A stretch of DNA of 64,000 bases from Alphaproteobacteria bacterium (GCA_024742485.1 JANSYK010000003.1:310001-374000); one strand, 5' to 3'. Counted from the stretch's first letter, positions 34,176 to 44,504 are shown. Program-made: numbers and translations. The notes: a model not told the origin generated them from the sequence alone.

Positions 34176-34958
34176 TTAAGGCAGAAAAACCGGCCTGCTG
34201 TGCTGGCTATCGGGTGAATCTGGCGGTACGGCATCGATCAGGTCGAGCCTGAGCGCCCGGGTCAGTGCCTGCGCGCGTCCTGTTGCTTCCAGCTTGCGGT
34301 AGGCATTTCCAAGATGAAAACGGACCGTGCGTTCGCTGATCCCGAGATGTGTGGCAATCTCTGGATTGCTGAAGCCTTCGGCGCAGTGGCTCAGAATCGA
34401 TTTTTCGCGCCGGGTCAGCATGACGGGTTCGGCGATTCTGGGCGCAAATCCAAGGTCTTCCGTAGCTGCGGCAAAACACGTTGCCAGGAAGACCAGATAG
34501 GCGGCGTGGTTTTCAACCACATCCTGGAACCGAATGTTGCCGCCACGGGCCCAAAACCCGACACCGCGCGCCATTCCGGCCGTCGGCAACGGAACCATAA
34601 ACCCTTGCCGGACATCGGTTGTTTCGGCCAATACCGTCAATTTTCGCCCGATCTCCGTGGCCTGGAACTGTTTCAGCATATCGGCATGAAGAACCGGTGT
34701 TGTCCGCTTGGCGATGACTTCCAGATAGGGGTCGATCGTGTGTGCGCCGAGGGCCTGATACCCATCGATATACGCCCTGGGAAAAGTGCCATGAAAAAGC
34801 GGTGCTCGCTCGAATTTCGGGTCCAGCGGCACAATTGCCATGCTGTAAAAATCCAACCCCAGCCGCATGATTTCTTCGTTGAAGCGCTGATAAAGCGCGT
34901 CCAGCGACGTGCATTTTGCCAGGTTGGCAATCACCGTGCCTGTTGGTTGTTCCAGCAT
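34176..34958 (-). CDS. LuxR-family regulator with autoinducer-binding domain
   Basis: The protein has 260 residues. Residues 1-165 fit the autoinducer-binding fold, and 190-245 are a LuxR/GerE helix-turn-helix (LTRREKSILSHCAEG, then PEIATHLGISERTVRFHLGNAYRKL). ATG 34958 gives the expected length. No luxI-type synthase is in the window, so it may be a solo receptor. It lies just upstream of the autotransporter-like gene on the same strand, a likely target. Ligand specificity cannot be read from sequence. Confidence 0.85.
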   Translation of the reverse strand: MLEQPTGTVIANLAKCTSLDALYQRFNEEIMRLGLDFYSMAIVPLDPKFERAPLFHGTFPRAYIDGYQALGAHTIDPYLEVIAKRTTPVLHADMLKQFQATEIGRKLTVLAETTDVRQGFMVPLPTAGMARGVGFWARGGNIRFQDVVENHAAYLVFLATCFAAATEDLGFAPRIAEPVMLTRREKSILSHCAEGFSNPEIATHLGISERTVRFHLGNAYRKLEATGRAQALTRALRLDLIDAVPPDSPDSQHSRPVFLP

Positions 34959-35039
34959 TGTTCGCCAGTTTTTATGAATACCCCGGCAAACGATAGGCCG
35001 GAATCCGGCAAGCAGCAAGCACGGGATCGCAGTCCATGC

Positions 35040-35762
35040 TCAGAGGAGATCAACTTTGCGTTTGATTGATTGAACCAGATTGGCATCGGTTTCGGTCAGG
35101 CCGTTTTTGTCGGTGAATCCGAGTGCTAGCAAACCACCGTCGAACGTTCTGCCTTGACGCGAAAAAGAGCCATGGATTTCGCGAACACCGGTTTCGCGAA
35201 TGATCCGGACTGCGTTGTCGGCATGGATACCGGCACCGGCCATGATCGACAGTCGGTCACGCGCATGATCCACATAGACTCGGATCTGTGCCGCTCCATC
35301 CTCGGCTTTTAACGCACCACCGGAAGTCAAGATGCGCTCGATGCCCAAGGCTGAAGCGTCATCTATGGCCCGCAGACGATCATCCAGAATGTCAAATGCC
35401 CGGTGAAGAGTTACGCTCATGGACCCGGCACATTCTACCAGCTCGCTCATCACCGGCATGTCCAGCGATCCCTGACGAGTGGCGCCAATGACGACACCCT
35501 CTATTCCGGCCTCGCTGCAGGCGTGTATATCCGCCAGCATCAATCTGATTTCGCTGGAATCGAATTCGAAGTCACCGTCGCGGGGCCTGATCATCGCATG
35601 GACCGGCACGTCCAGACCTGCGGCTATTTCGGTGAAGCCGCGTGACGGGGTCAATCCACCGAGGGAAAGGGCGGAACAGAGTTCGATTCTATCCGCACCA
35701 CCGGCAATGGCGGCCTCAAGCGAATGGGGGTTGTCGACGCAGACCTCGATCGTGACGGACAC
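35040..35762 (-). CDS. cutC: CutC-family protein
   Basis: The protein has 240 residues. It is a TIM-barrel protein with the family pattern EVCVDNPHSLEAAIAGGADRI-like opening, LCSALSLGGLTPS, then VHAMIRPRDGDF and LTSGGALKAEDG. It was named for copper tolerance in E. coli, but its biochemical role is not settled. It lies between ispB and the LuxR gene on the minus strand, without copper genes nearby. Confidence 0.93.
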   Translation of the reverse strand: MSVTIEVCVDNPHSLEAAIAGGADRIELCSALSLGGLTPSRGFTEIAAGLDVPVHAMIRPRDGDFEFDSSEIRLMLADIHACSEAGIEGVVIGATRQGSLDMPVMSELVECAGSMSVTLHRAFDILDDRLRAIDDASALGIERILTSGGALKAEDGAAQIRVYVDHARDRLSIMAGAGIHADNAVRIIRETGVREIHGSFSRQGRTFDGGLLALGFTDKNGLTETDANLVQSIKRKVDLL

Positions 35763-35795
35763 GGTTCTCTAACTGTCCGACACGGCGAACTTGTC

Positions 35796-36812
35796 CTAAT
35801 TCACGCGGCTGATGCAGAAGTCGATCACTTCCAGCATCGCTGCCTTTGTCGGCGATTCAGCCATCGGCGCCAGCGCATCCCGCGCCATTGCACCATAGTG
35901 CTCCGCCCGGGCAATTGTGTCATTCAGGGCGTTGGACCGGGCAATCAGGGAATGCGCCCTTTCCAGTGCATCATCATCGCTTTCCCCGTCCTCGATGGCC
36001 GAACGCCAGAAGGCCCGGTCATCGTCGCTGCCCCTGCGATAGGCCAGCACCACAGGCAGGGTAATCTTGCCTTCGCGGAAGTCATCACCGACATTTTTTC
36101 CAAGATCCTGGGCCTTCCCGCCATAATCGAGAACATCGTCGACGAGCTGAAACGCCAGACCCAGATTTGTGCCGTAGGAACGAAGCGCATCGCGTTCTGC
36201 CTTGCCGGTACCGGCGATGATCGGGCCGACCTCCGCGGCTGCTGAAAACAGCGCTGCCGTCTTGGCCCGGATGACCGCGAGATAGTCGTCCTCGGTGGTT
36301 GCCATGTTCTTGGCAACGGAAAGCTGCAGAACCTCGCCCTCGGCGATGACAGCAGCGGCGTTGGAAAGCACATCCAGTGCATCAAGAGATCCGACGTCCA
36401 CCATCATCTTGAACGCCTGGCCGAGGAGGAAATCACCAACCAGCACACTGGCTTGGTTGCCCCATATCATGCGGGCAGTCGGTTTGCTGCGCCGCAAATC
36501 GCTTTCATCAACGACATCGTCATGCAACAGGGTAGCGGTGTGCATGAACTCCACACCGGTCGCCAGCTTGATGTGCCCGTCGCCCTGATATCCGAACATC
36601 TTTGCAGCTGCGAGGGTCAGCATCGGACGCAGCCTTTTGCCACCCGAGGAAATCAGGTGATTGGCCACCTCCGGTATCATCTCCACATCCGATCCGGCCT
36701 TGGAAAGGATCAACTGATTGACCTTGTCCATGTCCGATGCTGTCAGATGAATCAACGGCTTGACCGACGCGGTGGTCGGGTTCTTGTCTTCAAGCGGGAT
36801 GACGACGCCCAA
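35796..36812 (-). CDS. ispB: Long-chain polyprenyl diphosphate synthase
   Basis: The protein has 338 residues. Both aspartate-rich motifs are present: LLHDDVVDESDLRRS (first) and QLVDDVLDYGG (second). The chain-length region before the first motif suits octaprenyl or decaprenyl products, which give the ubiquinone side chain used by UbiA. The start is an unusual TTG at 36812, supported by AGAGGAG 8 bases upstream and no better codon nearby. The gene is divergent from the DUF2007 gene; the 217-bp gap between them shows no other feature. Confidence 0.93.
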   Translation of the reverse strand: MGVVIPLEDKNPTTASVKPLIHLTASDMDKVNQLILSKAGSDVEMIPEVANHLISSGGKRLRPMLTLAAAKMFGYQGDGHIKLATGVEFMHTATLLHDDVVDESDLRRSKPTARMIWGNQASVLVGDFLLGQAFKMMVDVGSLDALDVLSNAAAVIAEGEVLQLSVAKNMATTEDDYLAVIRAKTAALFSAAAEVGPIIAGTGKAERDALRSYGTNLGLAFQLVDDVLDYGGKAQDLGKNVGDDFREGKITLPVVLAYRRGSDDDRAFWRSAIEDGESDDDALERAHSLIARSNALNDTIARAEHYGAMARDALAPMAESPTKAAMLEVIDFCISRVN

Positions 36813-37029
36813 TATGCAAACTCCTCTTGCCCCGCATTCACCATAGAAACTGGCTGGTTTCGGTACAAGTGATGAATCGACGCACCGAAGCGATTTGAAG
36901 ACGGGCAGCGTATCATTGCCATAGCTTCGGAGCGGGGCTGTGGGGTGGCGAATGTTCGAGAGCCCCTATATAGAGCGGAGAGCGCCAGAAAGGCGTCACC
37001 GCCGCTAAACAACTGCAAAGGCCTGTCGG

Positions 37030-37257
37030 ATGGAAGAGCTGATCAGAACCAACAATGTCGTTACGCTTTCCTTCGTTGGAACCCTGCTCAAGGAAGCCGG
37101 TATCCAGCATTTCGTGGCCGATGAGAACATGAGCGTCATGGACGGTTCGATCGGTGCCCTGTCGCGGCGCCTGCTGGTCGATAGTGATCGCGCTGACGAG
37201 GCCCGCAAACTGATTGAAGGGGCCGGTCTGGGCGACGAACTGAGGCAATTGGACTAG
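37030..37257 (+). CDS. DUF2007 family protein
   Basis: The protein has 75 residues. The opening MEELIRTNNVVTLSFVGTLLKEAGI and the end RRLLVDSDRADEARKLI match the small alpha/beta proteins called DUF2007 or putative signal transducing proteins. The function is unknown. It is commonly found next to ispB and the methyltransferase gene in alphaproteobacteria, as here. Confidence 0.85.
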   Translation: MEELIRTNNVVTLSFVGTLLKEAGIQHFVADENMSVMDGSIGALSRRLLVDSDRADEARKLIEGAGLGDELRQLD

Positions 37258-37292
37258 GGCGTGCATCCCTGCTCTGATTTATCGCCGGCCCG

Positions 37293-38072
37293 ATGACCGA
37301 CCCATATCCGACATCCGAGACGCTCGACGCCTTTCACAGGGGTCGGTTTCATCTGATCCAGCCGAAGGGCAAAGGACATCGGGCAGGGCTGGATGCCATG
37401 CTGCTGGCGTCGCTTGTGCCCGACTCAGCCTCTGGAACGCTTGCGGATTTCGGGGCCGGCGCAGGGGCTGCCGGTTTTGCCGTCGCCAGCCGGATCAAGA
37501 CCCTTCGGGTGATGTTGGTCGAGCGCGCGCCATCCATGGTGCAACTGGCACGGCGGTCGGTTGCACTCAGTGAGAACAGGCACCTGGCTGATCGTATGGA
37601 GGTAATCGAAGCCGATGTGACCAGCACCGGTGCCCACCGGATAGCAATGGGCCTTTCGGATTCGGCCTTCGATCACGTGGTCATGAATCCACCCTTCAAC
37701 GATCAACGCGACCGCACGACCCCCGACACCCTCAAGGCTGAAGCCCATGCGATGGATGGTCCGGTGTTTGCCGATTGGATCAGGACGGCTGGTGCTGTGG
37801 CGCGCCCGGGCGGGCAGTTGTCCCTGATCGCACGCCCGCAATCATTGATGGACATTCTGACAGCCTGTGAAAACCGATTTGGCGCAATCCAGCTTACACC
37901 GGTTCATCCGCGCCCCGGGGAGGATGCCGTCCGGTTGTTGCTGTCGGCCATCAAGGGCAGCCGGACGCGACTCAGCCTGCGACCGCCGCTCTTTGTGCAC
38001 GAACACGGCGGCCGGGAATTCTCGCCGAATGTGGACGCGCTGTGCAATGGACTGGCCAGTATTGAGCGGTAA
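37293..38072 (+). CDS. tRNA1(Val) N6-adenine methyltransferase-like protein
   Basis: The protein has 259 residues with a Rossmann methyltransferase fold. The SAM loop is ADFGAGAGAAGF near residue 50, and the catalytic NPPF motif is in VVMNPPFNDQRD near residue 131, as in N6-adenine methyltransferases such as TrmN6. The N-terminal FHRGRFHLIQPKGKGHRAGLDA stretch is a hallmark of this group. It probably modifies adenine 37 of tRNA-Val. It follows the DUF2007 gene in the same direction. Confidence 0.85.
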   Translation: MTDPYPTSETLDAFHRGRFHLIQPKGKGHRAGLDAMLLASLVPDSASGTLADFGAGAGAAGFAVASRIKTLRVMLVERAPSMVQLARRSVALSENRHLADRMEVIEADVTSTGAHRIAMGLSDSAFDHVVMNPPFNDQRDRTTPDTLKAEAHAMDGPVFADWIRTAGAVARPGGQLSLIARPQSLMDILTACENRFGAIQLTPVHPRPGEDAVRLLLSAIKGSRTRLSLRPPLFVHEHGGREFSPNVDALCNGLASIER

Positions 38073-38170
38073 TCGACAACAATTCGTTCGGCCGCCGATT
38101 GCGGACCATTGTGTTTGCAGTGCGAATACATACATCTTCGGCAGCAAAAATGAGATCAAAGGCACGAAAA

Positions 38171-39031
38171 ATGGCATCTATCACTTCACTGCTTCCGAGA
38201 CGGTTTCGTAAGAACGAGGTCACGATACCGGTCATTCGGCTGCAGGGTGTCATCATGTCCGGGGGGTCGCAATTTCGACCGGCCCTGAATCTGGCGACCG
38301 TGTCACCGCTTCTGAACAAGGCATTTTCCGACAAGAAAGCACCTGCCGTTGCAATCTCGATCAACTCTCCCGGCGGCTCTCCGGTGCAATCCCGCCTGAT
38401 TTTCCAGCGCATCCGTGATCTTGCCGAGGAAGAGGACAAGAAGGTGTTCGTCTTTGTTGAGGATCTGGCGGCCTCGGGCGGATACATGATTGCAATCGCC
38501 GGCGATGAGATCATCGCCGATCCTTCCTCCATCGTCGGCTCGATCGGCGTTGTATCCGCCGGCTTCGGATTTACGGAGATGATCAAGAAAATCGGCGTCC
38601 AGCGACGCGTTTACACATCCGGCAAGAACAAGGTGTCCCTGGACCCGTTCCAGGCCGAAAAGAAAGCCGATGTCGATCATCTCAAGACGCTGCAAGAGGA
38701 TGTTCACAAGGTTTTTATCGACATGGTCAAACAGCGTCGCGGCGCAAAGCTGGCCGACAATGACGACTTGTTCACGGGTCTGTTCTGGTCCGGACAGAAG
38801 GGTCAGGAACTCGGTCTTGTCGATGGTCTCGGGGATATGCGATCCTTCCTCAAGGACCGATATGGTGACAAGATGAAAATGCGATTGATCACAATGCCCC
38901 GGGGATTGTTTGGCCGCCGGGTGACCGGCGCTGCCGCTGGTGACTGGTCGAGCCGCGTCGCCGGAGCAGCGGCAGCGGGACTGGTGGATGCCGCAGAAGA
39001 ACGGGCCCTTTGGGGCCGCTTTGGTCTCTGA
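38171..39031 (+). CDS. S49-family peptidase (SppA/SohB-like)
   Basis: The protein has 286 residues. The catalytic serine is in EDLAASGGYMIA and the general-base lysine in YTSGKNKVSL, the Ser-Lys pair of S49 proteases. SINSPGGSPVQS is the oxyanion region. There is no strong N-terminal membrane helix from the chosen start (38171). The longer frame from 38099 is basic and not convincing. Family members degrade signal peptides or membrane protein fragments. The small membrane protein 24 bp downstream may anchor or assist it. Confidence 0.85.
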   Translation: MASITSLLPRRFRKNEVTIPVIRLQGVIMSGGSQFRPALNLATVSPLLNKAFSDKKAPAVAISINSPGGSPVQSRLIFQRIRDLAEEEDKKVFVFVEDLAASGGYMIAIAGDEIIADPSSIVGSIGVVSAGFGFTEMIKKIGVQRRVYTSGKNKVSLDPFQAEKKADVDHLKTLQEDVHKVFIDMVKQRRGAKLADNDDLFTGLFWSGQKGQELGLVDGLGDMRSFLKDRYGDKMKMRLITMPRGLFGRRVTGAAAGDWSSRVAGAAAAGLVDAAEERALWGRFGL

Positions 39032-39055
39032 TCACAAAGGGCTGGGGACAAACAC

Positions 39056-39253
39056 ATGGCGCAACTTGGATTACTTCTGGCCGTCGGGATCGTTGCCTGG
39101 ATGGGCTATAAGAGATTTCTCAAGGAGGCCGAGCGTGTGAGCAAATCGGTGCGGCGCGCTGAAAAAGAAGCCGAAACCGGCGCCAGCGGGACCCTGACTC
39201 AGGACCCGAAAACCGGTGAATATCGGGTCAAGAAGGACGAAGACGACTTCTGA
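39056..39253 (+). CDS. Small membrane protein next to S49 peptidase
   Basis: The protein has 65 residues. One membrane helix (LGLLLAVGIVAWMGY) is followed by a highly charged tail ending DPKTGEYRVKKDEDDF. I do not recognise a named family. Its position directly behind the peptidase and its regular codon use suggest a real, conserved gene and a shared transcript. Confidence 0.7.
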   Translation: MAQLGLLLAVGIVAWMGYKRFLKEAERVSKSVRRAEKEAETGASGTLTQDPKTGEYRVKKDEDDF

Positions 39254-39644
39254 ATTCCATCGACCCGATGTGCCTTGAACCGCGAATATTGGCATCCTGC
39301 TGTCTGTCAGCAGCGAACCGGTTGCCAACGGTCTGAGCCCAGATCACCCGAAATCTCTGCGGAAGTGTCGTCGTCTGGTCCAGCCGAACCAGATGGCTCG
39401 CCGCGAAATCTCGCGACCAGTCCGCTGATCCACTCTTTTGGCGTCGAAGCCCTTTGAGCCGATCTTGGCCGGTGGTGATGTGGTCTTTCCTTCGATTGTG
39501 ATTTTGCAATTATGCGTAATAGATTTGTATCGAAAATGAGCATGGGTCTGTCTCTCCAATTGACTAAATTCAATGGGGAAATTAGCTTTGTTGCCAACGA
39601 GGTGCGAGGCAGGAATTCTTTTGAAATGTTAGTTGAACTTAAAG
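39254..39644. other. Non-coding or unrecognised stretch before the LysR gene
   Basis: This is a 391-bp gap that turns AT-rich after 39480. Frames of 70-120 codons exist on the minus strand but have no recognisable content and start on poor codons. I see no RNA gene or repeat family here. Confidence 0.5.
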
Positions 39645-40583
39645 ATGACAGTTGACTGGAAGGCGCTACCGCCATTGTCCGCGCTTCGGGCCTTCGACGC
39701 CGCTGCGGCGTGTTTGAGTTTTTCAGCCGCGGCCCGTTCGCTCAATGTTACGCCGGCCGCCATATCCCAGCAGGTGCGTTCGCTGGAGAGTGAACTGGGA
39801 CTGGCGCTGGTGCGGCGCCAGGGGCGCGGAATCGCATTGACAGAACACGGTATGCAGTTGGCGCGCTCGCTGGAGCAGGGTTTCGGAGCCATATCCCACG
39901 GCGTTGAAGCGTTGCGGGAGGGTGAACGCAAACGCGCCATCCGGGTGGCCACAACGCCCAGCATTGTCGATGAATTCCTGCTGAGTGAAATGGCTGATTT
40001 CTGGCAGAAACATCCCGGCGTCGAGGTGTCGCTGACTCCCGGCGAGAGTTATATCGATATTGTCCGGGAGGGCTTCGATCTGGCCATTCGAGGTGGTGAG
40101 GGGCATTATCCAGGTCTACATATGGAGCACCTTGTCGATACGAGGTGGATCGCTGTGGCGGCGCCAAAATGGATCCGCGGCAAACAGGTTGATCTGCAAC
40201 AGCTGCCCTGGATCGCCAACACCAATCTCGACTGGGAAAACATGCTCCTGAATGCGGCTGGTCTGGACCCGGACCATCTACAGATCGTCAATCTGGGCGA
40301 TCCGCGGCACACCATTCGCGCCGCGCGGGAAGGTTTTGGTGCGACCATCGCGAATGCCTTCATCGTTCGGCGCGACCTGGCAGCGGGAGACCTGCAGGCT
40401 ATCGAGCTCGACGGCATGCCGCCAATGGCCTACTGGGCAGTAACGCCACCAGGACCGATGCGCACGATACTGGCGGATTTTGTCACGTGGCTGAAGGAAG
40501 CGTTCCGCCGGGAGGCAGCCAGATATCCGGCGGAAGCAGGCTTTGTTACGGGACGCGGAGATCGTGCGGTATCGAGCAGATAA
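39645..40583 (+). CDS. LysR-family regulator, GcvA-like
   Basis: The protein has 312 residues. The N-terminal helix-turn-helix reads LRAFDAAAACLSFSAAARSL, then VTPAAISQQVRSLESELG. The substrate-binding domain follows from about residue 95, with the GcvA-type phrase FDLAIRGGEGHYPGL. The start at 39645 begins the usual WKALPPLSALRAF. Such regulators control amino-acid or beta-lactamase genes, but no divergent target gene is present. It is upstream of glyQ in the same direction, separated by a hairpin. Confidence 0.9.
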   Translation: MTVDWKALPPLSALRAFDAAAACLSFSAAARSLNVTPAAISQQVRSLESELGLALVRRQGRGIALTEHGMQLARSLEQGFGAISHGVEALREGERKRAIRVATTPSIVDEFLLSEMADFWQKHPGVEVSLTPGESYIDIVREGFDLAIRGGEGHYPGLHMEHLVDTRWIAVAAPKWIRGKQVDLQQLPWIANTNLDWENMLLNAAGLDPDHLQIVNLGDPRHTIRAAREGFGATIANAFIVRRDLAAGDLQAIELDGMPPMAYWAVTPPGPMRTILADFVTWLKEAFRREAARYPAEAGFVTGRGDRAVSSR

Positions 40584-40597
40584 TGACGCGCGTTGCG

Positions 40598-40618
40598 TGC
40601 TGATTCCTGCGATCAGCA
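40598..40618 (+). terminator. Hairpin between lysR and glyQ
   Basis: TGCTGAT (40598-40604) and ATCAGCA (40612-40618) form a perfect 7-bp stem 15 bp after the LysR stop. It lacks a T-run, so termination is uncertain. Confidence 0.35.
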
Positions 40619-40696
40619 TAGCCCGGGCTTCACAACCCTTGACCGCGCCCTGTGGTCATGGCACCTGTCCGGCGCATTCTCATTCAGGACCATGAC

Positions 40697-41647
40697 ATGA
40701 CCACGCCCGAGCGCACACAGCCGCCTCACATGCATCCGACCCGCTCGTTTCAGGGGCTGATCCTGAAACTGCATGAATACTGGGCCGAGTATGGCTGCGT
40801 GATCCTCCAGCCCTATGACATGGAGGTTGGCGCCGGTACCTTCCATCCGGCGACAACGCTGCGCTCGCTTGGACCGCGGCCCTGGAACGCCGCCTATGTG
40901 CAGCCTTCGCGCCGACCGACGGACGGTCGGTATGGCGAAAACCCCAACCGGCTGCAACACTATTACCAGTATCAGGTGCTGCTCAAACCGTCGCCGCCCG
41001 ACATGCAGGAGCTGTATCTCGGATCCCTGCGGGCTATCGGGATCGATCCGCTGCTGCATGATATCCGCTTCGTCGAAGACGACTGGGAAAGCCCGACGCT
41101 GGGCGCCTGGGGCCTTGGTTGGGAGTGTTGGTGCGATGGGATGGAGGTCTCGCAATTCACCTATTTCCAGCAGGTCTGCGGCATTGAATGCGCCCCGGTG
41201 GCCGGCGAACTGACTTACGGGCTTGAGCGATTGGCCATGTATGTCCAGGGCGTCGACAATGTCTACGACCTGAATTTCAACGGTCGTGAAAACGGCAAGG
41301 TCACCTATGGTGACGTCTTTTTGCAGGCTGAACAGGAATATTCACGACACAATTTCGAGTTTGCCGACACATCCGTCCTGCTGCGCCATTTCGATGATGC
41401 CGAGGCGGAATGCCGGGCGTTGCTTCAATTGGGTGTCGCCGGCGAGGGAGATCCGCATAAATGTGTCCTGCCCGCCTATGATCAGTGCATCAAGGCGTCC
41501 CACGTCTTCAATCTTCTGGATGCAAGGGGCGTGATCTCCGTCACCGAGCGCCAGAGCTACATACTGAGGGTGCGCAATCTGTCGAAAATGTGCGGCGAGG
41601 CGTTCCTGCAAACCGAGGCCGGGGGCCATTCGGGCGCTGCTGCCTGA
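40697..41647 (+). CDS. glyQ: Glycyl-tRNA synthetase alpha subunit
   Basis: The protein has 316 residues. The class II catalytic core of the heterotetrameric GlyRS is clear: [40 protein letters not shown], and motif-3-like [19 protein letters not shown] 40697 has AGGA at 7 bases; the longer frame adds a non-conserved stretch. It activates glycine and transfers it to tRNA-Gly together with GlyS, 45 bp downstream. Confidence 0.97.
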   Translation: MTTPERTQPPHMHPTRSFQGLILKLHEYWAEYGCVILQPYDMEVGAGTFHPATTLRSLGPRPWNAAYVQPSRRPTDGRYGENPNRLQHYYQYQVLLKPSPPDMQELYLGSLRAIGIDPLLHDIRFVEDDWESPTLGAWGLGWECWCDGMEVSQFTYFQQVCGIECAPVAGELTYGLERLAMYVQGVDNVYDLNFNGRENGKVTYGDVFLQAEQEYSRHNFEFADTSVLLRHFDDAEAECRALLQLGVAGEGDPHKCVLPAYDQCIKASHVFNLLDARGVISVTERQSYILRVRNLSKMCGEAFLQTEAGGHSGAAA

Positions 41648-41692
41648 ATCCCGTGACCCGCTGACCGATCAGACCCCTTGATGTGAATTGCC

Positions 41693-43828
41693 ATGCCCGA
41701 TCTTTTGCTTGAACTCCGCTCTGAAGAAATTCCCGCCCGCATGCAGCGCCGTGCCGCCGGTGACCTGAAAAAAATGGTGACCGACGGGCTGGTGGATGCC
41801 GGGCTGACCTATGAGGCCGCACGTGAATACTGGACCCCGCGCCGTTTGACGCTCGACATCAGGGGGTTGACGCCCAGGTCGGCCGATATTCGCGAGGAGC
41901 GCAAGGGGCCGCGAACCGATGCGCCGGAAAAGGCTGTTGCCGGATTCATGCGCGGCGCCGGCCTCAATTCGATCGATCAGGCAACCGTCAAGACCGATCC
42001 GAAAAAAGGCGATTTCTATGTCGCCATTATCGAAAAACCCGGTCGCGCCGCCGAGGAGATCATTGCCGACATCGTGCCGGCCGTCATCCGTGGTTTTCCC
42101 TGGCCGAAATCCATGCGATGGGGTGCGGCGTCTGAAAAACCCGGCGCACTTCGCTGGGTGCGTCCGCTGCAATCCATCCTGTGTACCTTTGGGCCGGAGA
42201 CCGAAGAACCGGTCGTCGTTCGCTTTGATGTCGATGGTGTTCAATCCGGCAACGTCACCTATGGGCACCGCTTTCATGCACCGGATCCGATAACCGTCCG
42301 ACGCTTTGAGGATTACGCGGAAAAGCTTGAACGCGCCAAAGTCGTGCTCGATGCAGAACGACGCAAGGAAATCATCCGGACCGATGCCTTGAACCTTGCC
42401 TTCGCGCAGGGCCTGGAACTTGTCGAGGATGACGCCCTGCTGGAAGAAGTGTCCGGTCTGGTAGAATGGCCTGTTGTGCTGCTGGGCGAATTCGATGCGG
42501 ATTTCCTGTCCATCCCACCCGAGGTGGTTCGTTTGACGATCAAGGAAAACCAGAAATGTTTCGTGCTTCGGCCCTCAGGGCAGGCCGACCAGCTCACCAA
42601 CAAATTTGTCATTACGTCGAATGTCGAGGCAAGTGATGGTGGCGCCGAAATCGCCCACGGTAACGGCAAGGTTGTTCGCGCCCGGCTGGCCGATGCCCTG
42701 CATTTCTGGAAAACGGATCAAGCCAATCTTCCCGATCTGGTTGCTCTGACGGCCTCTGCGGAGAAATTTGGGCTGAACCTCGACAATCCGCTTGATCAGC
42801 GGATGGCCAAGCTCGATGCGCTGAATGTGACCTTTCACGCCCGGCTCGGAACACAGGGTGACCGAATTGTCCGTATAGGAGAATTGGCATCCCGGCTGGC
42901 GCCATTGATGGACGCCAGCGGTGACGAAACGGATTTCGCCCGGTCGGTTGCCCGGGCAGTTGTCCTTGCGAAGGCGGATCTGACCACCGAAGCCGTCGGT
43001 GAATTTCCCGAGTTGCAGGGTCTGATGGGGCGTAAATATGCGCTTCTTCAGGGTGAAACGGAGATGGTCGCAGCCGCCATTGAAGATCACTACAGGCCGC
43101 AGGGGCCGTCGGACGATGTTCCCACAAATGCGGTTTCCGTTACGGTCGCGCTTGCGGACAAACTCGATACGCTCATCGGGTTTTGGTCGATTGACGAAAA
43201 GCCGACCGGCTCGAAGGACCCCTATGCGCTTCGCCGCGCCGCGCTTGGTGTTATTCGGCTGTTGCTGGAGAACGAAATCCGTTTGCCACTGCTGACGGTC
43301 GGCGTGTCACAGGATTTGCTGGCGTTTTTCCACGACCGCCTGAAGGTCTATTTGCGTGATCACGGCGCCCGGCATGATTTGATCGACGCCGTGATTTCGC
43401 CTGATGCCGACGATCTGCTGATGATTGTCAAACGCGTTGAAGCGCTCGGTGCGCTGCTTGAAACCGAAGATGGTCAGAACCTGCTGGCCGGCACCAAACG
43501 TGCGGCCAACATCGTCGCTGCTGAAGAAAAGAAGAAGACGGAGATTGCGGGCACAGTGAACCCTGTCCTCCTTAGCGAGCAGGCTGAACGGGATTTGTTT
43601 GGAGCAATTGAAATGGCCGAAGGCGAGGCGTCATCGGCTGTTCGCCGCGAGGATTTCTCGACGGCCATGCGGGCGCTTGGGCATCTGCGGGCCCCGGTCG
43701 ATGCATTTTTCGATACGGTCCTTGTGAATGCCGACGACGCGGCAACCCGAGGCAACCGCCTGGCGCTGCTTCGGCGGATCAGAACAGCGACCGAAACGGT
43801 CGCCGATTTCTCCCGTATCAGCGGGTAG
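41693..43828 (+). CDS. glyS: Glycyl-tRNA synthetase beta subunit
   Basis: The protein has 711 residues. It opens [18 protein letters not shown] and contains the conserved core [33 protein letters not shown] and [17 protein letters not shown], as in the tRNA-binding beta subunit. The C-terminal anticodon-binding part ends with [11 protein letters not shown]. Its last 11 bases overlap the end of the convergent tetR gene. Confidence 0.97.
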   Translation: MPDLLLELRSEEIPARMQRRAAGDLKKMVTDGLVDAGLTYEAAREYWTPRRLTLDIRGLTPRSADIREERKGPRTDAPEKAVAGFMRGAGLNSIDQATVKTDPKKGDFYVAIIEKPGRAAEEIIADIVPAVIRGFPWPKSMRWGAASEKPGALRWVRPLQSILCTFGPETEEPVVVRFDVDGVQSGNVTYGHRFHAPDPITVRRFEDYAEKLERAKVVLDAERRKEIIRTDALNLAFAQGLELVEDDALLEEVSGLVEWPVVLLGEFDADFLSIPPEVVRLTIKENQKCFVLRPSGQADQLTNKFVITSNVEASDGGAEIAHGNGKVVRARLADALHFWKTDQANLPDLVALTASAEKFGLNLDNPLDQRMAKLDALNVTFHARLGTQGDRIVRIGELASRLAPLMDASGDETDFARSVARAVVLAKADLTTEAVGEFPELQGLMGRKYALLQGETEMVAAAIEDHYRPQGPSDDVPTNAVSVTVALADKLDTLIGFWSIDEKPTGSKDPYALRRAALGVIRLLLENEIRLPLLTVGVSQDLLAFFHDRLKVYLRDHGARHDLIDAVISPDADDLLMIVKRVEALGALLETEDGQNLLAGTKRAANIVAAEEKKKTEIAGTVNPVLLSEQAERDLFGAIEMAEGEASSAVRREDFSTAMRALGHLRAPVDAFFDTVLVNADDAATRGNRLALLRRIRTATETVADFSRISG

Positions 43829-44441
43829 GGCCAGTTGCTGCTTGCCGACTGCCCTGGGCTGTCTTGTCCGATCCGATGGCATTGCAGGCAAAAGCCGCTG
43901 AGGCAGTGCAGATTTCATTCGCCAGATCCGGGTCGTCGACGGTGCGGGCCAGAACCATGGCGCCGACACAGGTCGCCGCCAGCGCTATGCCCTGTTGGCG
44001 TGCGCTCAGCCCGTCTTTCGGCTCAAGGCCCGGTTCGAACAGGCTGATCATCGATTCAAGAACATCGCGATAGGCGGCTCGCGCGGCGGTGCCGGCGCGG
44101 GAAACGTCAGACGGTAGCGCCATCAAGGGACAGTGGCCGTCCACGTCCTCAAGATGCGGTTTCGAGACATATTTGTTGATCATCGCCCGCGCCATGTCCG
44201 GTCCGCATTGCGGCAGATCGTCGTTGTCGCGGCTACGGCGGACCGCATAGGCAACCAGCATCTCCGCGTACAGATCTTCCTTGGCCTTGAAATGGTTGTA
44301 GAAACCGCCGCGCGTCAATCCCGCCTCGGCCATGATGTCGTCAATGGAGACGGCCGCAAACCCACGTCGATTGAACAGACGATGAGCGCTTTCGATGATA
44401 CGCGCGCGCGTTTCGCGCTTGTGCTGGCGACTATAGGGCAT
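43818..44441 (-). CDS. TetR/AcrR-family regulator
   Basis: The protein has 207 residues. The DNA-binding helices are [17 protein letters not shown], then [29 protein letters not shown]. The ligand domain has cysteines in CPLMAL, typical of an AcrR subgroup. It is divergent from the GST gene, with a perfect dyad between them, so it probably represses the GST and itself until an electrophile or drug binds. The end overlaps glyS. Confidence 0.9.
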   Translation of the reverse strand: MPYSRQHKRETRARIIESAHRLFNRRGFAAVSIDDIMAEAGLTRGGFYNHFKAKEDLYAEMLVAYAVRRSRDNDDLPQCGPDMARAMINKYVSKPHLEDVDGHCPLMALPSDVSRAGTAARAAYRDVLESMISLFEPGLEPKDGLSARQQGIALAATCVGAMVLARTVDDPDLANEICTASAAFACNAIGSDKTAQGSRQAATGPTR

Positions 44442-44480
44442 CTTTACTCCTTCGAACGGACGGCTTGTGCTATATCGGTT

Positions 44481-44504
44481 AATATATGTTCTTGATCATA
44501 TATT
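44481..44504. promoter_or_regulatory. Palindromic operator between tetR and GST
   Basis: AATATATG-N8-CATATATT is a perfect 8-bp dyad in an AT-rich divergent promoter region. It is the obvious binding site for the adjacent TetR-type regulator. Confidence 0.65.

Noticed and set aside
39307-39675. 122-codon minus-strand frame before the LysR gene as a transposase piece
   Set aside because: There are no transposase motifs and no terminal repeats. It overlaps the LysR start.
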